NCBI GenBank assembly: GCA_033239125.1
Contig: BSWB01000007.1
Location: 103,281,582 to 103,345,581 of the forward strand
Length of the DNA stretch: 64,000 nucleotides
Reading direction: 5' to 3'
Source of the DNA: Fagopyrum homotropicum
Lineage: Eukaryota > Streptophyta > Magnoliopsida > Caryophyllales > Polygonaceae
Under the pieces are notes generated by a model. That model had not been told where the DNA came from, made no database searches, and was given only the letters and a program-made list of their open reading frames with translations. Both the position numbers and the translations under genes were made by a program. The stretch's first letter is position 1. Every line of letters begins with the position of its first letter. This document shows, one piece after another, positions 35,615 to 48,392 of this stretch.

Positions 35615-36044
35615 GGAGGATGTTTGAGAGAAGTTGAAACAGTTTTTTGGAAAAAGAAAGAGTAAAACAGAGAGTTTGCAAATGGAGTTGAAGCGGAAGA
35701 ATTTAAAGAGGGGAGAGAGGTGTTATTGAAGAGAAGAAGTCACATCATCGTTGGTTCAATAATATCTTGAAAGAATCAAAATCTTGGAAGAACCGATTTT
35801 GATTAGAATTCTTTCCATAAATTTTGTAACCACTTTTCAAACATTCTTTGAATCCGAAAATAAAGACTTTTGAAATCATTTTAAAAACCCTTCTTTAAAA
35901 TAATTTAGAGATCAAAATATCTAAAAGATATTAACCCCTAAATAGATCCGTGATTTTCAATGTTTCCCTTGAATTCCGTTTGAAGGCCCTTGAAATTGAA
36001 GAATGGGTTGCATTCGAAGGAGAAAATAAAACGATTTACTCCTC

Positions 36045-36428
36045 CTACGTTAATGCTTCCTTGTTCAATAAACCAAGTTCTAATCTAATAAAATTGAATT
36101 GATCTTCTGGTAGAGGCTTAGTAAACATATCTGAAAGCTGCAAGTTAGTTGATATAAAAGATATCGAAACATCACCTTTCTCAACATCATCATGTATGAA
36201 GTGATGCCTTACATCGATATGCTTTGTCCTTGAATGCTGCACATGATTTTTATTGATCGAAATAGCACTAGTATTGTCACATTTAATTGGGATACCTTTT
36301 AAATCAAAGCCAAGATCACGGAGTGGTTGAGCTATCCATAAAATTTGTGCACAATAGGCTCCTGTAGCTACATATTCTGCTTCAGCTGTGGATAGGAAAA
36401 CAAAGTTTTGTTTCTTGGAGTGCCAACT
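36045..36428 (-). pseudogene. copia-2 RNase H C-terminal part
   Basis: The minus strand reads SWHSKKQNFVFLSTAEAEYV, then ILWIAQPLRDLGFDLKG, then HSRTKHIDVRHHF, then SDMFTKPLPEDQF, and stops at 36045. It is open throughout, better kept than copia-1. It is cut at 36428 by the gypsy element; the N-terminal side resumes at 45823. Confidence 0.85.
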
Positions 36429-39304
36429 TGTAATATCCGAAACTTTTATTCCGTTTAATTCCGTATTAAACCGGGTTTCGATTCGTTGATCTTTCTCTGT
36501 CTACCGAGTCGTACACATTATCTCAAATTTTATCATTTTATGTAATCTCACTTCACATAAAATGATAAAATTTTATATCAAACCCTAATCTCTCAAACCC
36601 TAGTTTATATCATGACATGTCCTTGACAAAGTTATGACGTCCTTTTTACGAGACCAAGACGAGACCATGACACGTTTTGACAAGGCTGTGACAAAGCCTT
36701 GACAACTTCAGCACACTCCCTTATTGGCCTATTTTTCAGCAGCCCAACTCTTGCTTTGCTCCAGCCCAGAATCTGATCCGTCTCAGCCCAGATGCCAGGC
36801 TCCTCTCCTCTTATTTTTGGGTTGGCTGTTGCTGAGTGAATCTGATCCGTCTAAGCCCAGGTGCCAGTCTCCTCTCCTCCTATTTTGGGCTGGCTGTTGC
36901 TGAGTCCAGCAAGGAAGACCCGCAGCCTAGGAAGACAGAAGTAGAAGCCGCTAAGCCTTCTCTCCAGCCCATGTATCAACCACTCTTCCTTCTAATTCAT
37001 TGCTGCACGTAACAGATGAGGAGATCGCCCTTAATTGCCGGAAATCAAGCAGCCAGGTTCCCTTCTACGTCGTCTTCTACAACTCCCTCATAGATCGATT
37101 GCTGGCGTCTCTTGCTTCTCACACAACTAGCCTCTGTAGCCAACACAGAAGATCCCTTGCCCTCTTTCACGCTGCTGGGTGAGTCCGAGCTCTTCTCCTT
37201 TCTGCACACCTATTTTGATTTCTTTCCTCTATATCTAACCCTTTCTGCACCATCCGGCTTTGACAGAAGGAAGAGTTGCTTGCCTTGCCTCTCTCGAATT
37301 TTTATCCTCCTAGACGTAGCATCCCTAGGAGTCTTCTCGCATCATTTTTGAGAAAGTTACCCACCCTTACTAGCTTGCTGTTATGTTATGTAGAAGAGAT
37401 GGTATTACTTAGTTTAGATCCTTTGATTTTATGGATGATGAGTTAGGATGTATAACAATTGTTGATGTTTATGAGGGTTGAGTCATGAGGTGTGTAGGTA
37501 GAGAGTAGCTGCTGAGTTCTGCTAACAAAAATGGTAGAAACAAGGACTGCTGTAAATAATTTTTGTTTTCTTCAGTTTGGAAGTGGGAAACTGTCAATCT
37601 TGTAGATCAATGTTAAGGAGTTAGATTGAAGATCCACCGTTGAATTTTGATAGGTCATAGATGGATATATGTAGGTTACTGTGTTAAAATTTGAGAATAA
37701 ATGAACGGTCAGATTAGAAGTTATAAGGTCCCAAAGTAGAGTAGTTGAGCTGTTGCAGTTTCTCAGTTTCCTATATTGGCGAGCAACCAACTTTGTGACC
37801 AGATTTAAGTATGAAAGATTTATCCTTTGTGGCTGAATTTTGGATATCTTATAAATAAGGTTTTATAGTAGAACATATCAAAATTTGGGATAAATCCAGC
37901 GAGTGGTTTATGAGTTATGATTTTTCAAAGTGGAGGCAGAGTGCAGTTTTGTTGAATGTTTGGTGAATTTCCTAAGTGTTGGAAAACTACATGTTGATAC
38001 TGTTTTGTGATCCAGATTTGGCTAAGTTAGAGTCCTCCTTTATTGCTGATTTTTGGGTATGTTGTAGTTGGTATTATATAGTATAACATACTGAAATTTG
38101 GGAGCATTCCGAGTTATAGTTTAGGAGATATGATTCTCCAAAGTTGCTTTCTCATGCAGTTTTTAGGACTGCTGAAATATTCTAAGTGGTAGAAAACTGC
38201 TTGTGATGCAGTTTTGTGAGGTAGATTTGGAGGGGTTATTGACCTCTGTTGGACGTGATTTTTGGATATATTGTTGATGGATATGTATAGGAGCAGGTAG
38301 TAAAAGTTGAGAGCGATCCGTTGGGTTAATCCAGATTTAGGATGTTCCGAAGTTGGGTGTAAGTATAGTTTAGTTTAGAAGAGTTGTGTTAGGTTTTAAG
38401 TGTCGATCAATCTTATGCGTTTATGTTCTTGTGAGGATGTTGAGCCTAGAAGTCTAAGGACTTCTAGTTGACTAGAGCGTTGTTTGATTCCTGTGCCTTG
38501 TCTTGAACAAGCGTTGTGCGTTTTCCCGAGGGGAACTTTAGAGTGTGCTGATCGGTTGCACTTGGAGAGTGGTAAGTCCACAGACTTACTTAGCTGGCTT
38601 CTTGTATGAGTGTAATGTGTATGAGTGGTGTTTGTTAATTATGATAAACAACGAAACCGGATTAGGCCGACTTTATTATTTACGTAATTGACCCAAGTGT
38701 ATGATAACGGGTCGTGACATCATCTGCCTAGCTCTTGCGAGAGTCTAGGAGGTTCCCTGCGACCAGTCCAGATAGGTAGACGGTAAACTGCATTAGTACC
38801 ATTCCTCGTTGGTAAACGGGGACAGGGGCGAGGTTTGGGAATTCCTCGTGTCACAAAATAAGTATCATTTGTAATAACCTATCATCTAATTAAAGATAAT
38901 AAAAGGATTGAGTGTTGCATGTTGATTGTGTATGTTGTGTGTTTGTGCTTTTACCTTTATACTTATGCATAGAATGTTAGCTAACGGTTTTATACCGCTT
39001 GTAGATGCCTTGCAGGTTAAGACAATTGTAGAGAGATCCGGAGGGAATGGTCAGCCGGGTCCACGTACTCATTTAGTTGGGGATGGGGATGTCTTCTATT
39101 GTTCATATGCGTCGTTCTAGTACCTTTGCTTTGTAAGGCTGATACTTATTCTTCATGTATATCTTGTTTAAAGTTTTCAAATGTTTTAAATACTTTTGTG
39201 CCTTGTTGTAAGATCCAAGTAAAATTGTTGTCAAACTAAGGTCGGGACCCATTGTGAGGTCCTAACCAGTAGCTCCCCGAGTTCTAAGAATTTGGGGTGT
39301 TACA
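36429..39304 (+). repeat. 5' LTR of the long-LTR gypsy element
   Basis: 2876 bp. It contains hairpin CTAGAAGTC/GACTTCTAG (38446-38467), hairpin GTAAGTC/GACTTAC (38572-38589) and the CTAACGGTTTTATACCG block (38981). Near 36610-36710 a short TTGACAA/ATGAC motif repeats. An open frame at 37000-37182 is also present in the 3' LTR, but nothing marks it as a gene. Confidence 0.85.
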
Positions 39305-42300
39305 ATTTGGTATCAGAGCGAGGTTGGCAACAATGACACTTGAAATCTTCTGAAATACCAAATGTATAAAATAACTAGAACCCGAAAGGGGTCTAAAATT
39401 TTCAAAACGGATTTATGTTTTTACAGGCGCACATAGTCGGGTTGTTGGGTTAGTAGTACGTCGGACCACCATCGGTCTCTGTGGATCTCTGCAAATTGGA
39501 TCGATAGGAGTTAGTATATAGACTTTTTATGATGTTTATTATAATATGTTATATACATGTGTATGCTTAGCTTGTTAGTATCCTAAAGGATATTTTATAT
39601 CCTTTAGTCGTGATATCACGAAGCGATTATCGCCTCATGATAAATCAACAAGGGACTTGAAGAGTCTCCAGCACGAGACAATGGAATCAGACCTTGAATT
39701 GAGTATTATACTCGGGTGGGCTGCTTGGTGATCCTTATAAATAATCCAAAGAACAAGTGAGCAAGTAGGTAAAGTTGTGAAGATAATTTTCACCACAAGC
39801 ACAATCAAATGAGGAAGAAATTCCTAAGTTAGTTCAGTTAGAAGGAATAGAAGGTCGTATAAGGAACTTGGGCATACGAGGCCGAGAGATGGAATTAGAA
39901 GAACCATACAATAGACTACAAGTGCGGAGTAGGCATGACAATATTGGAACGAGACAAGTAGAATTGAGTACAACCAAGATTGCGGAATCAAGGACCTTAC
40001 AATCGAGGCGGATGCCCCATATACCATTATGGGAATGAGAAACCAGAAGAGACAGAGTGTCAATCCGGGTGTGAGAATCTATGGTGCACGGAATGAAGAT
40101 CTATAATTGAGTGTAAAAGCGAAAAGGTAGACCCCACAAGCGTGGGGAGGTTTTGACCTCCTTAGAGATATAAGAAGTTTGAAAGAAACCGCGACGCCAA
40201 TATCCAAAAAATGGAAGCCTGTAGCAGGGTCAACGGAGTTTCATGAAGGCGATATTACCACCAACACCAGTGAAGAAATGTGTATGGGAGAACGGTCTTG
40301 CAAGACTCGAGAGTCCAGGGTAACCCAAATTATCACGGGACCTCAACCATCAACATAGACGGTCCATGCATGAGGAACTGCACGTGGATGATCATTACAA
40401 CCATAAGAATTACAAAGACGCTTCCAAGCTATCGTGGAAGACTAGAAACGACTATTTATGTCAGATGAAGGACACAATCGGACTAGAGAAATGGAGTTAG
40501 CCCAAAGGAAGCGGAAGGGTGGAAGATAGAACAAATTAAAGAAGTATAAAAGGATTAATCGAGTAGGTGATGCTTACCAAGGAATTTTAATGCCAGTAGG
40601 GGTATGAGAAGAGTAAGTTCGGGATACTGAGATGAGTCAACTATAGACTGACTGACGTCAGCGGAGGATGTGCAAGTGTTGTTTGGTATTGACGAGTTAT
40701 GTACCGTTAAGAAGAGATAATTGTGACTGTGAATTATGAGGTAGCTTTAGTGACGCCTTGAAGGATTTCCTCAAGTATGCAACGACAATCTTCTTAGACA
40801 ACAAAAGGTATCGAGAGGATCGCGTTAAAGGTTGTTTCTTGTTTGGTTAAGATCAAACTCTAGTCGAGTCAGGGAGTTTGGATCTGTGTTAGAAGAATTA
40901 AAGGAGTAAACGGAAGAGGTTGTTTTCCAATCGTTATTTTATTTCAGGAAGGCAAGTAAGGAACGTACATGTACTTCATCTGGTTAGGGCATATAGTGTA
41001 ATTGGAAGAAAGAGTTTTAGGGTCAATCATTTTAGACTTACATAAATGTCCTTATGACTAATGAGTGACATCAGAATAATCAAAATATAGAGTAGTAGAA
41101 GCGTGGTGAGTCCTAACCCACAGAGCAGGAAGCTCAATGGTACAAAGAAATAACATGTCAAGTTTCAAAGAATGATAGTTGGTGAAATGCATTCTGTTTG
41201 GAAGGAACACGAGCTAGGCTACGCGGAGTGACTAGAAATTTTATGGAAGAATAGTATCACCACAAGGTAGACGTGGAAGTATGTGCATATAGAGGTTATA
41301 GAAAAGGAGTGGTACTCTTTATGGATCCAAGTGAAACATGACGACTTCGTCACATGTCGACAAATAAGTAGTGTGGGAATTTAATACCAAATGGAGGACT
41401 ATAGAGTCGTCTTCCCGATGGATTGAGAAAAGAATTGACAACGTAATAAAAGTATTGTGCATGGTCTACACTAGGAAACTCAAAGTGAGTAACTACCCTA
41501 CTGAGTCGAAAGACATATAAGGAAATAAGCGGCAGGGGTATACTTACAACCTAGTAATCGCGCATAGAGGAAGCATAATCTCGGGTAGATTTTACTTGTA
41601 ATTTTATATCGGAACGGATCCGAGTTGCGTTTTGAGTCAGAGGGATATTATCGGTCTGATAACCATGGTGGATAAATGAGTGCACTGTTGATGGTATGTT
41701 AACAATTATTGAGTAGTTATGGTCAAATAACGGTGATAGGAGGTCACTTTGTGTCTAATACCGTCATTCCGGACATATTCTATGTCATTTAAGATCTTGG
41801 AAAATGCATGCGAAACCTTAGTTTGAGAAAACAATATATTAGAGATCTATAAATAATATAATAATGCCAAGTGAACAAAGAGGATGACCACTAGATTTGA
41901 TATTTAGTTGTCTCGAGTATTAGACCTGAAAAAGGGTAAAGGTGACGATTCCTTACCTGAGGAATAAGATGACTGAGTAATATTAAAAGACAAGACCAAG
42001 TGGGTCTTGATACAAAGAGCTTTGGCACTTGGTAAGTATTGATCGATGTGAAAGACCTTTGGCCTGAGTGTGTAGTCAGAACCTTTTCAGAAGGCCGGAA
42101 GCAAGTGGTCATAACGAAGGGAAGAAAGTTGAATAGATTATTTTCCGTAGGGTCATCAAAGGATTTGGAAGTGAGTAGTGTAAGGCAACCATTTGAAGTT
42201 TTAAAGCGGTTTAGAAGTGATTGATAGACTAGTATTCCTCACCCTATTGGAGAGTGTAGCTTCGGTTTTCCACGGAGACTAAGTTTGGGAACTGAGTTTG

Positions 42301-42900
42301 AGAATTTCAGTTGGAGAGATACCTACCAGACACGAATTAGGTCATCAGATTAGAGGATCAAACAGTTGAGCTGGATGATACCGGTGAGATATCCGGTAAC
42401 CACTCTAGAACGTGGTAGTAGGCGCTTGTGATCTAAGTACCTGAAAAGATTTAAAATTTTGTGGTTTTATGAAAAGCTGATAAGGCTACCTAAGATATTG
42501 GGGATAGTAAGAGACGCAACCTTTCAAAAACCTATGTAGCGATAGTTGTAACCTCGAGAGTGACGAGTTAGGGCTTGACCTTGTATGTGTGATATGTCTG
42601 ATGTGCTTGTATGTGACCCATAGGTGGTGGTCTTGATGTAGTAACTTGTTAGTCATAGGGCTTGCTTACGTCATAGGATCTCGGGTAGTACCCCCTAAGT
42701 TTCGGGACAAAACTTTTTTTGAGGGGGATCTAATGTAACGACCGGATTTTTTTTCATTACGCTTTGATAGGGTTAGAGGAGTTTAGAAAACGAAATTAAT
42801 ATTTAGTGAGATTAGGATATATAATTTTATTTATGGAAGTCGTTTGATTAAATACCTTATTCTAAGTTTTGGGACGAAACTTATTTTAAGGGGGTACTGA
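39305..42900 (+). other. Interior of the long-LTR gypsy element, no readable gene
   Basis: PBS TGGTATCAGAGC is at 39308-39319. The following 3.6 kb has no long frame and no gag, RT or integrase motif that I can see. At 42720-42740 a polypurine-like GAGGGGGATC is followed by TGTAACGACCGG, an LTR-like start. The true tract (TTAAGGGGGTACTGA) comes 160 bp later. The element therefore has two 3' borders, the first probably left by a rearrangement. It is a non-autonomous or heavily eroded copy. Confidence 0.65.
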
Positions 42901-45822
42901 TGTAATATCCGGAACTTTTATTCCGTTTAATTCCGTATTAAACCGGGTTTCAATTCGTTGATCTTTCTCTGTCTACCGATTCGTACACGTTATCTCAAAT
43001 TTTATCATTTTATGTAATCTCACTTCACATAAAATGATAGAATTTATATTAAACCCTCTCAAACCCTAGTTCATATCATGACATGTCCTTGACAAAGCCA
43101 TGACGTACTTTTTACGAGACCAAGACGAGACCATGACGAGTTTTGACGAGATCAGGACAAGGCCATGCATGGGCTTGACCAAGCCAAGACAAGTTTTGAC
43201 AAGGCTGTGACAAAGCATTGACAACTTCAGCACACTCCCTTATTGGCCTATTTTTTTGCAGCCCAACTCTTGCTTTGCTCCAATCCAGAATCTGATCCGT
43301 CTCAGCCCAGATGCCAGGCTCCTCTCCTCTTATTTTTGGGTTGGCTGTTGCTGAGTGAATCTAATCCGTCTAAGCCCAGGTGCCAGTTTCCTCTCCTCCT
43401 ATTTTGGGCTGGCTGTTGCTGAGCCCAGCAAGGAAGACCCGCAACCTAGGAAGACAGAAGTAGAGCCGCTCAACCTTCTCTCCATCCCATGTAACAACCG
43501 CTCTTCCTTCTAATTCATTGCTACACGTAACAGATGAGGAGATCACCCTTAATTGCCGGAAATCAAGCAGCCATGTTCCCTTTTGCGTCGTCTTCTACAA
43601 CTCCCTCACATATCGATTGCTGGCGTCTCTTGCTTCTCACACAACCAGCCTCCCTAGACAATACAAAAGATCCCTTGCCCTCTTTCACGCTGCTGGGTGA
43701 GTCCGAGCCCTTCTCCTTTCTGCACACATCTTTCGATTTCTTTCCTCTAGAACTAACCCTTTCTGCACCATCCGGCTTTGACAGAAGGAAGAGCTGCTTA
43801 CCTTGCCTCTCTCGAATTTTTATCCTCCCAGACGTAGCATCCCTAGAGTCTTGTGGCATCATTTCTGAGTAAGTTACCCACCCTTACTAGCTTGTTGTTA
43901 TGTTATATAGACAAGATGGTATTACTTAGTTTAGATCCTTTGATTTTATGGATGATGAGTTAGGATGTATAGCAATTCTTGATGTTTATGAGGGTTGAGT
44001 CATGAGGTGTGTAGGTAGAGAGTAGCTGCTGAGTTGTGCTAATAGAAATGGTAGAAACAAGGACTGTTGTAAATAATTTTTGTTTTCTTCAGTTTGGAAA
44101 TGGGAAACTGTCAATCTTGTAGATCAATGTTAAGGAGTTAGATTGAAGATCCACCGTTGAATTTTGATAGGTCATAGATGGATATATGTAGGTTACTGTG
44201 TTAAAATTTGAGAATAAATGAACGGTCGGATTAGAAGTTATAAGGTCCCAAAGTAGAGTATTTGAGCCGTTGTAGTTTCTTAGTTTCCTATATTGGTGAG
44301 CAACCAACTTTGTGACCAAATTTAAGTATGAAAGATTTATCCTTTTGTGGCTGAATTTTGGATATCTTATAAATAAGGTTTTATAGTAGAACATATCAAA
44401 ATTTGGGATAAATCCAGCGAGTGGTTTAGGAGTTATGATTTTTCAAAGTGGAGGCAAAGTGCAGTTTTGTTGAATGTTTGCTGAATTTCCTAAGTGTTGG
44501 AAAACTGCATTTTGATACAATTTTGTGATCCAGATTTGGCTAAGTTAGAATCCTCCTTTATTGCTGATTTTTGGATATGTTGTAGTTGGTATTATATAGT
44601 GTAATATACTGAAATTTGAGAGTATTCCGAGTTATAGTTTAGGAGATATGATTCTCCAAAGTTGGTTTCTCATGCAGTTTTTAGGACTGCTGAAATATTC
44701 TAAGTGTTAGAAAAACTGCTTGTGATGCAGTTTTGTGAGGTAGATTTGGAGGGGTTATTGACCTCTGTTGGACGTGATTTTTGGATATGTTGTTGATGTA
44801 TATGTATAGGAGCAGGTAGTAAAAGTTGAGAGCGATCTGTTGGGTTAATCCAGATTTAGGATGTTCCGAAGTTGGGTGTAAGTATAGTTTAGTTTAGAAG
44901 AGTTGTGTTAGGTTTTAAGTATCGATCAATCTTATGCGTTTATGTTCTTGTGAGGATGTTGAGCCTAGAAGTCTAAGGACTTCTAGTTGACTAGAGCGTT
45001 GTTTGATTCGTGTGTCTTGTCTTGAACAGGTGTTGTGCGTTTTCCCGAGGGGAACTTGAGAGTGTGCTGATCGGTTGCACTTGGAGACTGGTAAGTCCAC
45101 GGACTTACTTAGTTGGCTTCTTATATGAGTGTAATGTGCATGAGTGGTGTTTGTTAATTATGATAAACAACGAAACCGGATTAGGCCGACTTTATTATTT
45201 ACGTAATTGACCCAAGTGTATGATAACGGGTCGTGACATCATCTGTCTATCTCTTGCGAGAGTCTAGGAGGTTCCCTATGACTAGCCTAGGCAGGTAGAC
45301 GGTCAGATGCATTAGTACCATTCCTCGTTGGTAAACGGGGACAGAGGCGAGGTTGGGGAATCCCTCGTGTCACAAAATAAGTATCATTAGTAATAACCTA
45401 TCACCTAATTAAAGATAATAAAAGGATTGAGTGTTACATGTTGATTGTGTATGTTGTAGGTTTTTGCTTTTACCTTTATACTTATGCATAGAATGTTTGC
45501 TAACGGTTTTATACCGCTTGTAGATGTCTTGTAGGTTAAGACAGTTGTAGAGAGATCCGGAGGGAATGGTCAACCAGGTCCACGTACTCATTTAGTTGGG
45601 GATGGGGATGTCTTCTATTGTTTATATGCGTCGTTCTAGTACGTTTGCTTTGTAAGGCTGATACATATTCTTCATGTATATGTTGTTTAAAATTTCAAAT
45701 GTTTTAAATACTTTTGTGCCTTGTTGTAAGATCCTAGTAAAATTATTGTCAAACTAAGGTCATGACCCATCGTGAGGTCCTAACCAGTAGCTCCCCGAGT
45801 TCTCAGAATTTGGGGTGTTACA
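42901..45822 (+). repeat. 3' LTR of the long-LTR gypsy element
   Basis: 2922 bp, matching 36429-39304. It has about 50 extra bp near 43137-43200 (extra copies of the GACAAG/CATGAC motif), and its hairpins are at 44965-44986 and 45091-45108. Confidence 0.85.
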
Positions 45823-47133
45823 CAACTGATTAGGGATGTCCCTAAGAATTGGCCACATCCAAAAGTACTCTTTCTCTCAACCTTATAGCTTGCAAAGTCA
45901 GTATCTGAATAGCCAACGAGGTGAAACGAGCTTTGACGTGGGTACCATAACCCTAAATCCTTAGTGCCATTGAGATACCGAAATATCCTTTTCACAGCTA
46001 TCAAGTGTGACTCTTTAGGATCAGCTTGAAATCTTGCACACATGCACACACTAAACATAATGTCAGGTCAATTAGCGCTTAGATATAACAAAGAGCTGAT
46101 CATACCTCGATACTCCTTTTGTACAACACTTTTACCGTCTTTGTCATGGTCAAGTGAAAGTGTGGAACTCATAGGAGTTTTTGCGACCTTGGATTGATCC
46201 ATTTTATACTTCTTAAGCAAGTCCTTGGTATACTTGCTTTGATTGAGAAATATTCCTTCCTTTCTTGTGTAACTTGAAGTCCAAAAAAGAAATTTAACTC
46301 TCCCATTAAGCTCATTTCGAATTCCCTACACATATTATCTGAAAATTTCTTGCATAGAGAACCATTAGTAGTACCGAATAAAATATCATCAACATAAATC
46401 TGTACTACTAATATATCGTTGCCTCTAGTTTTGATAAATAAAGTTTTGTCAATCAAACCTCTTTTGAAATCATTTACAAGGAGATACTAGGACAATCTTT
46501 CATACCAAGCTCGAGGAGCTTGCTTAAGGCCCTAAAGAGCTTTGTCCAATTTAAAAACATGATCCAAAAATTCATCATTTTCAAAACTAGGTGGTTGAGC
46601 AACATAGACTTCTTCTTCTTCTAAGAAGCCGTTTAGAAAAACACATTTCACATCCATTTGAAATAACTTTATGCTCATGAAAGATGCAAAATCAAGTAGC
46701 ATACATATGGCTTCTAACCTGGAAACCGGAGCAACAGTCTCCTCATAATCGATACCTTTTTCTTGGTTATAGCTGTGAGCTACAAGTCGTGCTTTATTTC
46801 GAATGAATTTTCCATTTTCATCCAACTTGTTTCGAAAACCCATTTGGTGCCAATAACGGATTGATGCTTCGGTCTAGACGTGAGGGTCCAAACTTTGTTT
46901 CTCTCAAACTCATTGAGTTCATTTTGCATGGAAATGATCCAGTCGGGTTCTTGAAGAGCTTGAACATAATTGTTGGGCTCAATAAGAGACACGAACGCTG
47001 AGAATGCACATAGGTTGTCAATTCTAGATCGAGTTTAAACTCCTGCGTTTGGATCTAAGATCAGATTTTCTGGTGGATGGTATGAAGAGTGTTGAAACTT
47101 CCTTTTTTTTTGTAAAATGGAAAAGATCCTTAA
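45823..47133 (-). pseudogene. copia-2 pol: RT and N-terminal RNase H
   Basis: The minus strand reads LTSRPKHQSVIGTKWVF (from about 46992), then FQMDVKCVFLNGFLEEEEVY and HVFKLDKAL, then YVDDILFG (complement of YVDD at 46386-46397), then DPKESHLIAVKRIFRYLNGT and the start of RNase H. At least three frameshifts are seen. It continues at 36428. Homology to copia-1 runs to about 47133, where an Athila-like LTR begins; protease and integrase would lie beyond that insertion, outside the window. Confidence 0.85.
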
Positions 47134-48322
47134 TGATAGCATGAATTATTGTCTATATTTTGGGGCCTGTTAGACGTTTTATCTTCAATAATCTGCATGT
47201 TTAGATGTATATTATGTGATTATATTGTCGTTTCATCTACCTTTGCGGGAATCGAGGTCTACACCAAGTTTCGTTGTAATCGTAGGTAAAATGGCACGTT
47301 TTGCATCAAAATGGAGCTAAAGGAGCTAAGGAGTCATTGGAGCTACATTCAGGAGCTTAAGGAAGAATCCAGGAATCATGGAAATGGATTGAAGATTCAC
47401 TTTAGACCAGATTTGATGAGATTTCACATTCAGTTAGAGCCACCTCGGTCAGCTACAGTACCATCTCGACCGAGGTGATCCAGAGGAGCTGCTCGACCGA
47501 GGCGAACACCTTGGACGCGGCGAGAGATATTTTATTCTTGGCTGAGATCTTTTATTTTTGGAAAGAGGATCTTATCTTTTTAGGTTGGATTCCTGGAAGG
47601 AAGAAGATAATTTAGCCGATACATTTTACCTATTTTATGGGAAAATATCTTTCTAAGATCTTTTCTCTTTGGGAGGTAATTTTCCTATAAAAAGGGTTGG
47701 ATTTTCCACAAATCCGGCACCCCGCTACGACCGTGCTTAGACAGCCGTTTCACCCCACTACAGGTGGGAGATTTGAAGAACCTTTTTGAAGGTTGAAGGA
47801 AGATTGAAGGAAGGAAGTTGATAACTTTTATAGCTTTTGTGAAGGGTTTTGTAGGATTCTCTTAGATTCCCTTCGTTGTTGATTGTCTTGTTTGATTGTG
47901 ATCCAAGGAACGCTTGTTTGTTTGATAATTGATTCAGTTATTGAAGCCTTGTTCTTAAGGTTTTTGTGTTCAATTATTCACCTTTTTCCCATATATTTGA
48001 TTATTGCATCCATGATGATGATTGGCTAATTTCTTTATGTGATTCTAGGGTGATTGGCTGAAGGTTGTGGGAAAAACAATGATAGAATAATCTTAAATTC
48101 CAGTAGGACCCTGAAAGCTCGAGTGTTTATCCTTAACCCTATAACATCTCGCTCAATCGATGAACATCTCGGCCGGGGTGGAATTCGTCTAACCGAGGTG
48201 ACTTTTCTGATCCGAAACTGAGAGTTAAGTGTTAGAGTTTGCCAAATCCTATTCTTATTACACCTTTCCTGGTTCAATGCAAGCTTAGGATGAGACTTAC
48301 CTGGTAATTCCTTTGTTTGTTT
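47134..48322 (+). repeat. Athila-like 5' LTR, left part
   Basis: It begins TGATAGCATG right after copia-2 sequence (CTTAA at 47129-47133 is the candidate TSD; its partner is out of the window). It contains near-palindromes ATCTCGACCGAGGTGA (47463-47478), GCTCGACCGAGGCG (47491-47504) and CATCTCGGCCGGGGTG (48165-48180). It ends with the hAT target GTTTGTTT at 48315-48322. Confidence 0.8.
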
Positions 48323-48392
48323 TAGGGTTGTGTATACGGTCCGGACCGGACCGGACCGTAAACTTGGAAAACCCCGGACCGTAGACCGGACC

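Larger units (their letters stand above)
36429..45822 (+). mobile_element. Long-LTR gypsy-type element with non-coding interior
   Basis: LTRs at 36429-39304 and 42901-45822, initiator-Met PBS at 39308, polypurine tract at about 42886-42900, TSD CAACT (36424-36428 and 45823-45827). The target is the copia-2 RNase H gene. LTR ends (TGTAATATCC, GGGGTGTTACA) and length point to a Del/Tekay-like gypsy element; the clade is inferred, since no pol domain can be read. The LTR pair is very similar by eye, so insertion is fairly recent compared with the decay of the interior. Confidence 0.85.

Noticed and set aside
36610..36720. TTGACAAGG/ATGAC repeats as a fourth family palindrome
   Set aside because: The copies are local, imperfect direct repeats near the LTR start and are not seen in the interior, so they do not fit the dispersed-palindrome pattern.
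37000..37351. LTR-encoded frame (starts MLHVTDEEI), also present at 43518-43700
   Set aside because: Its presence in both LTRs follows from LTR duplication. The frame is short, differs in length between copies and has no motif.
39305..42900. Gag-pol of the gypsy element at 36429
   Set aside because: I searched for zinc knuckles, YxDD/FxDD and integrase motifs in short frames and found none; calling a gene here would be unsupported.
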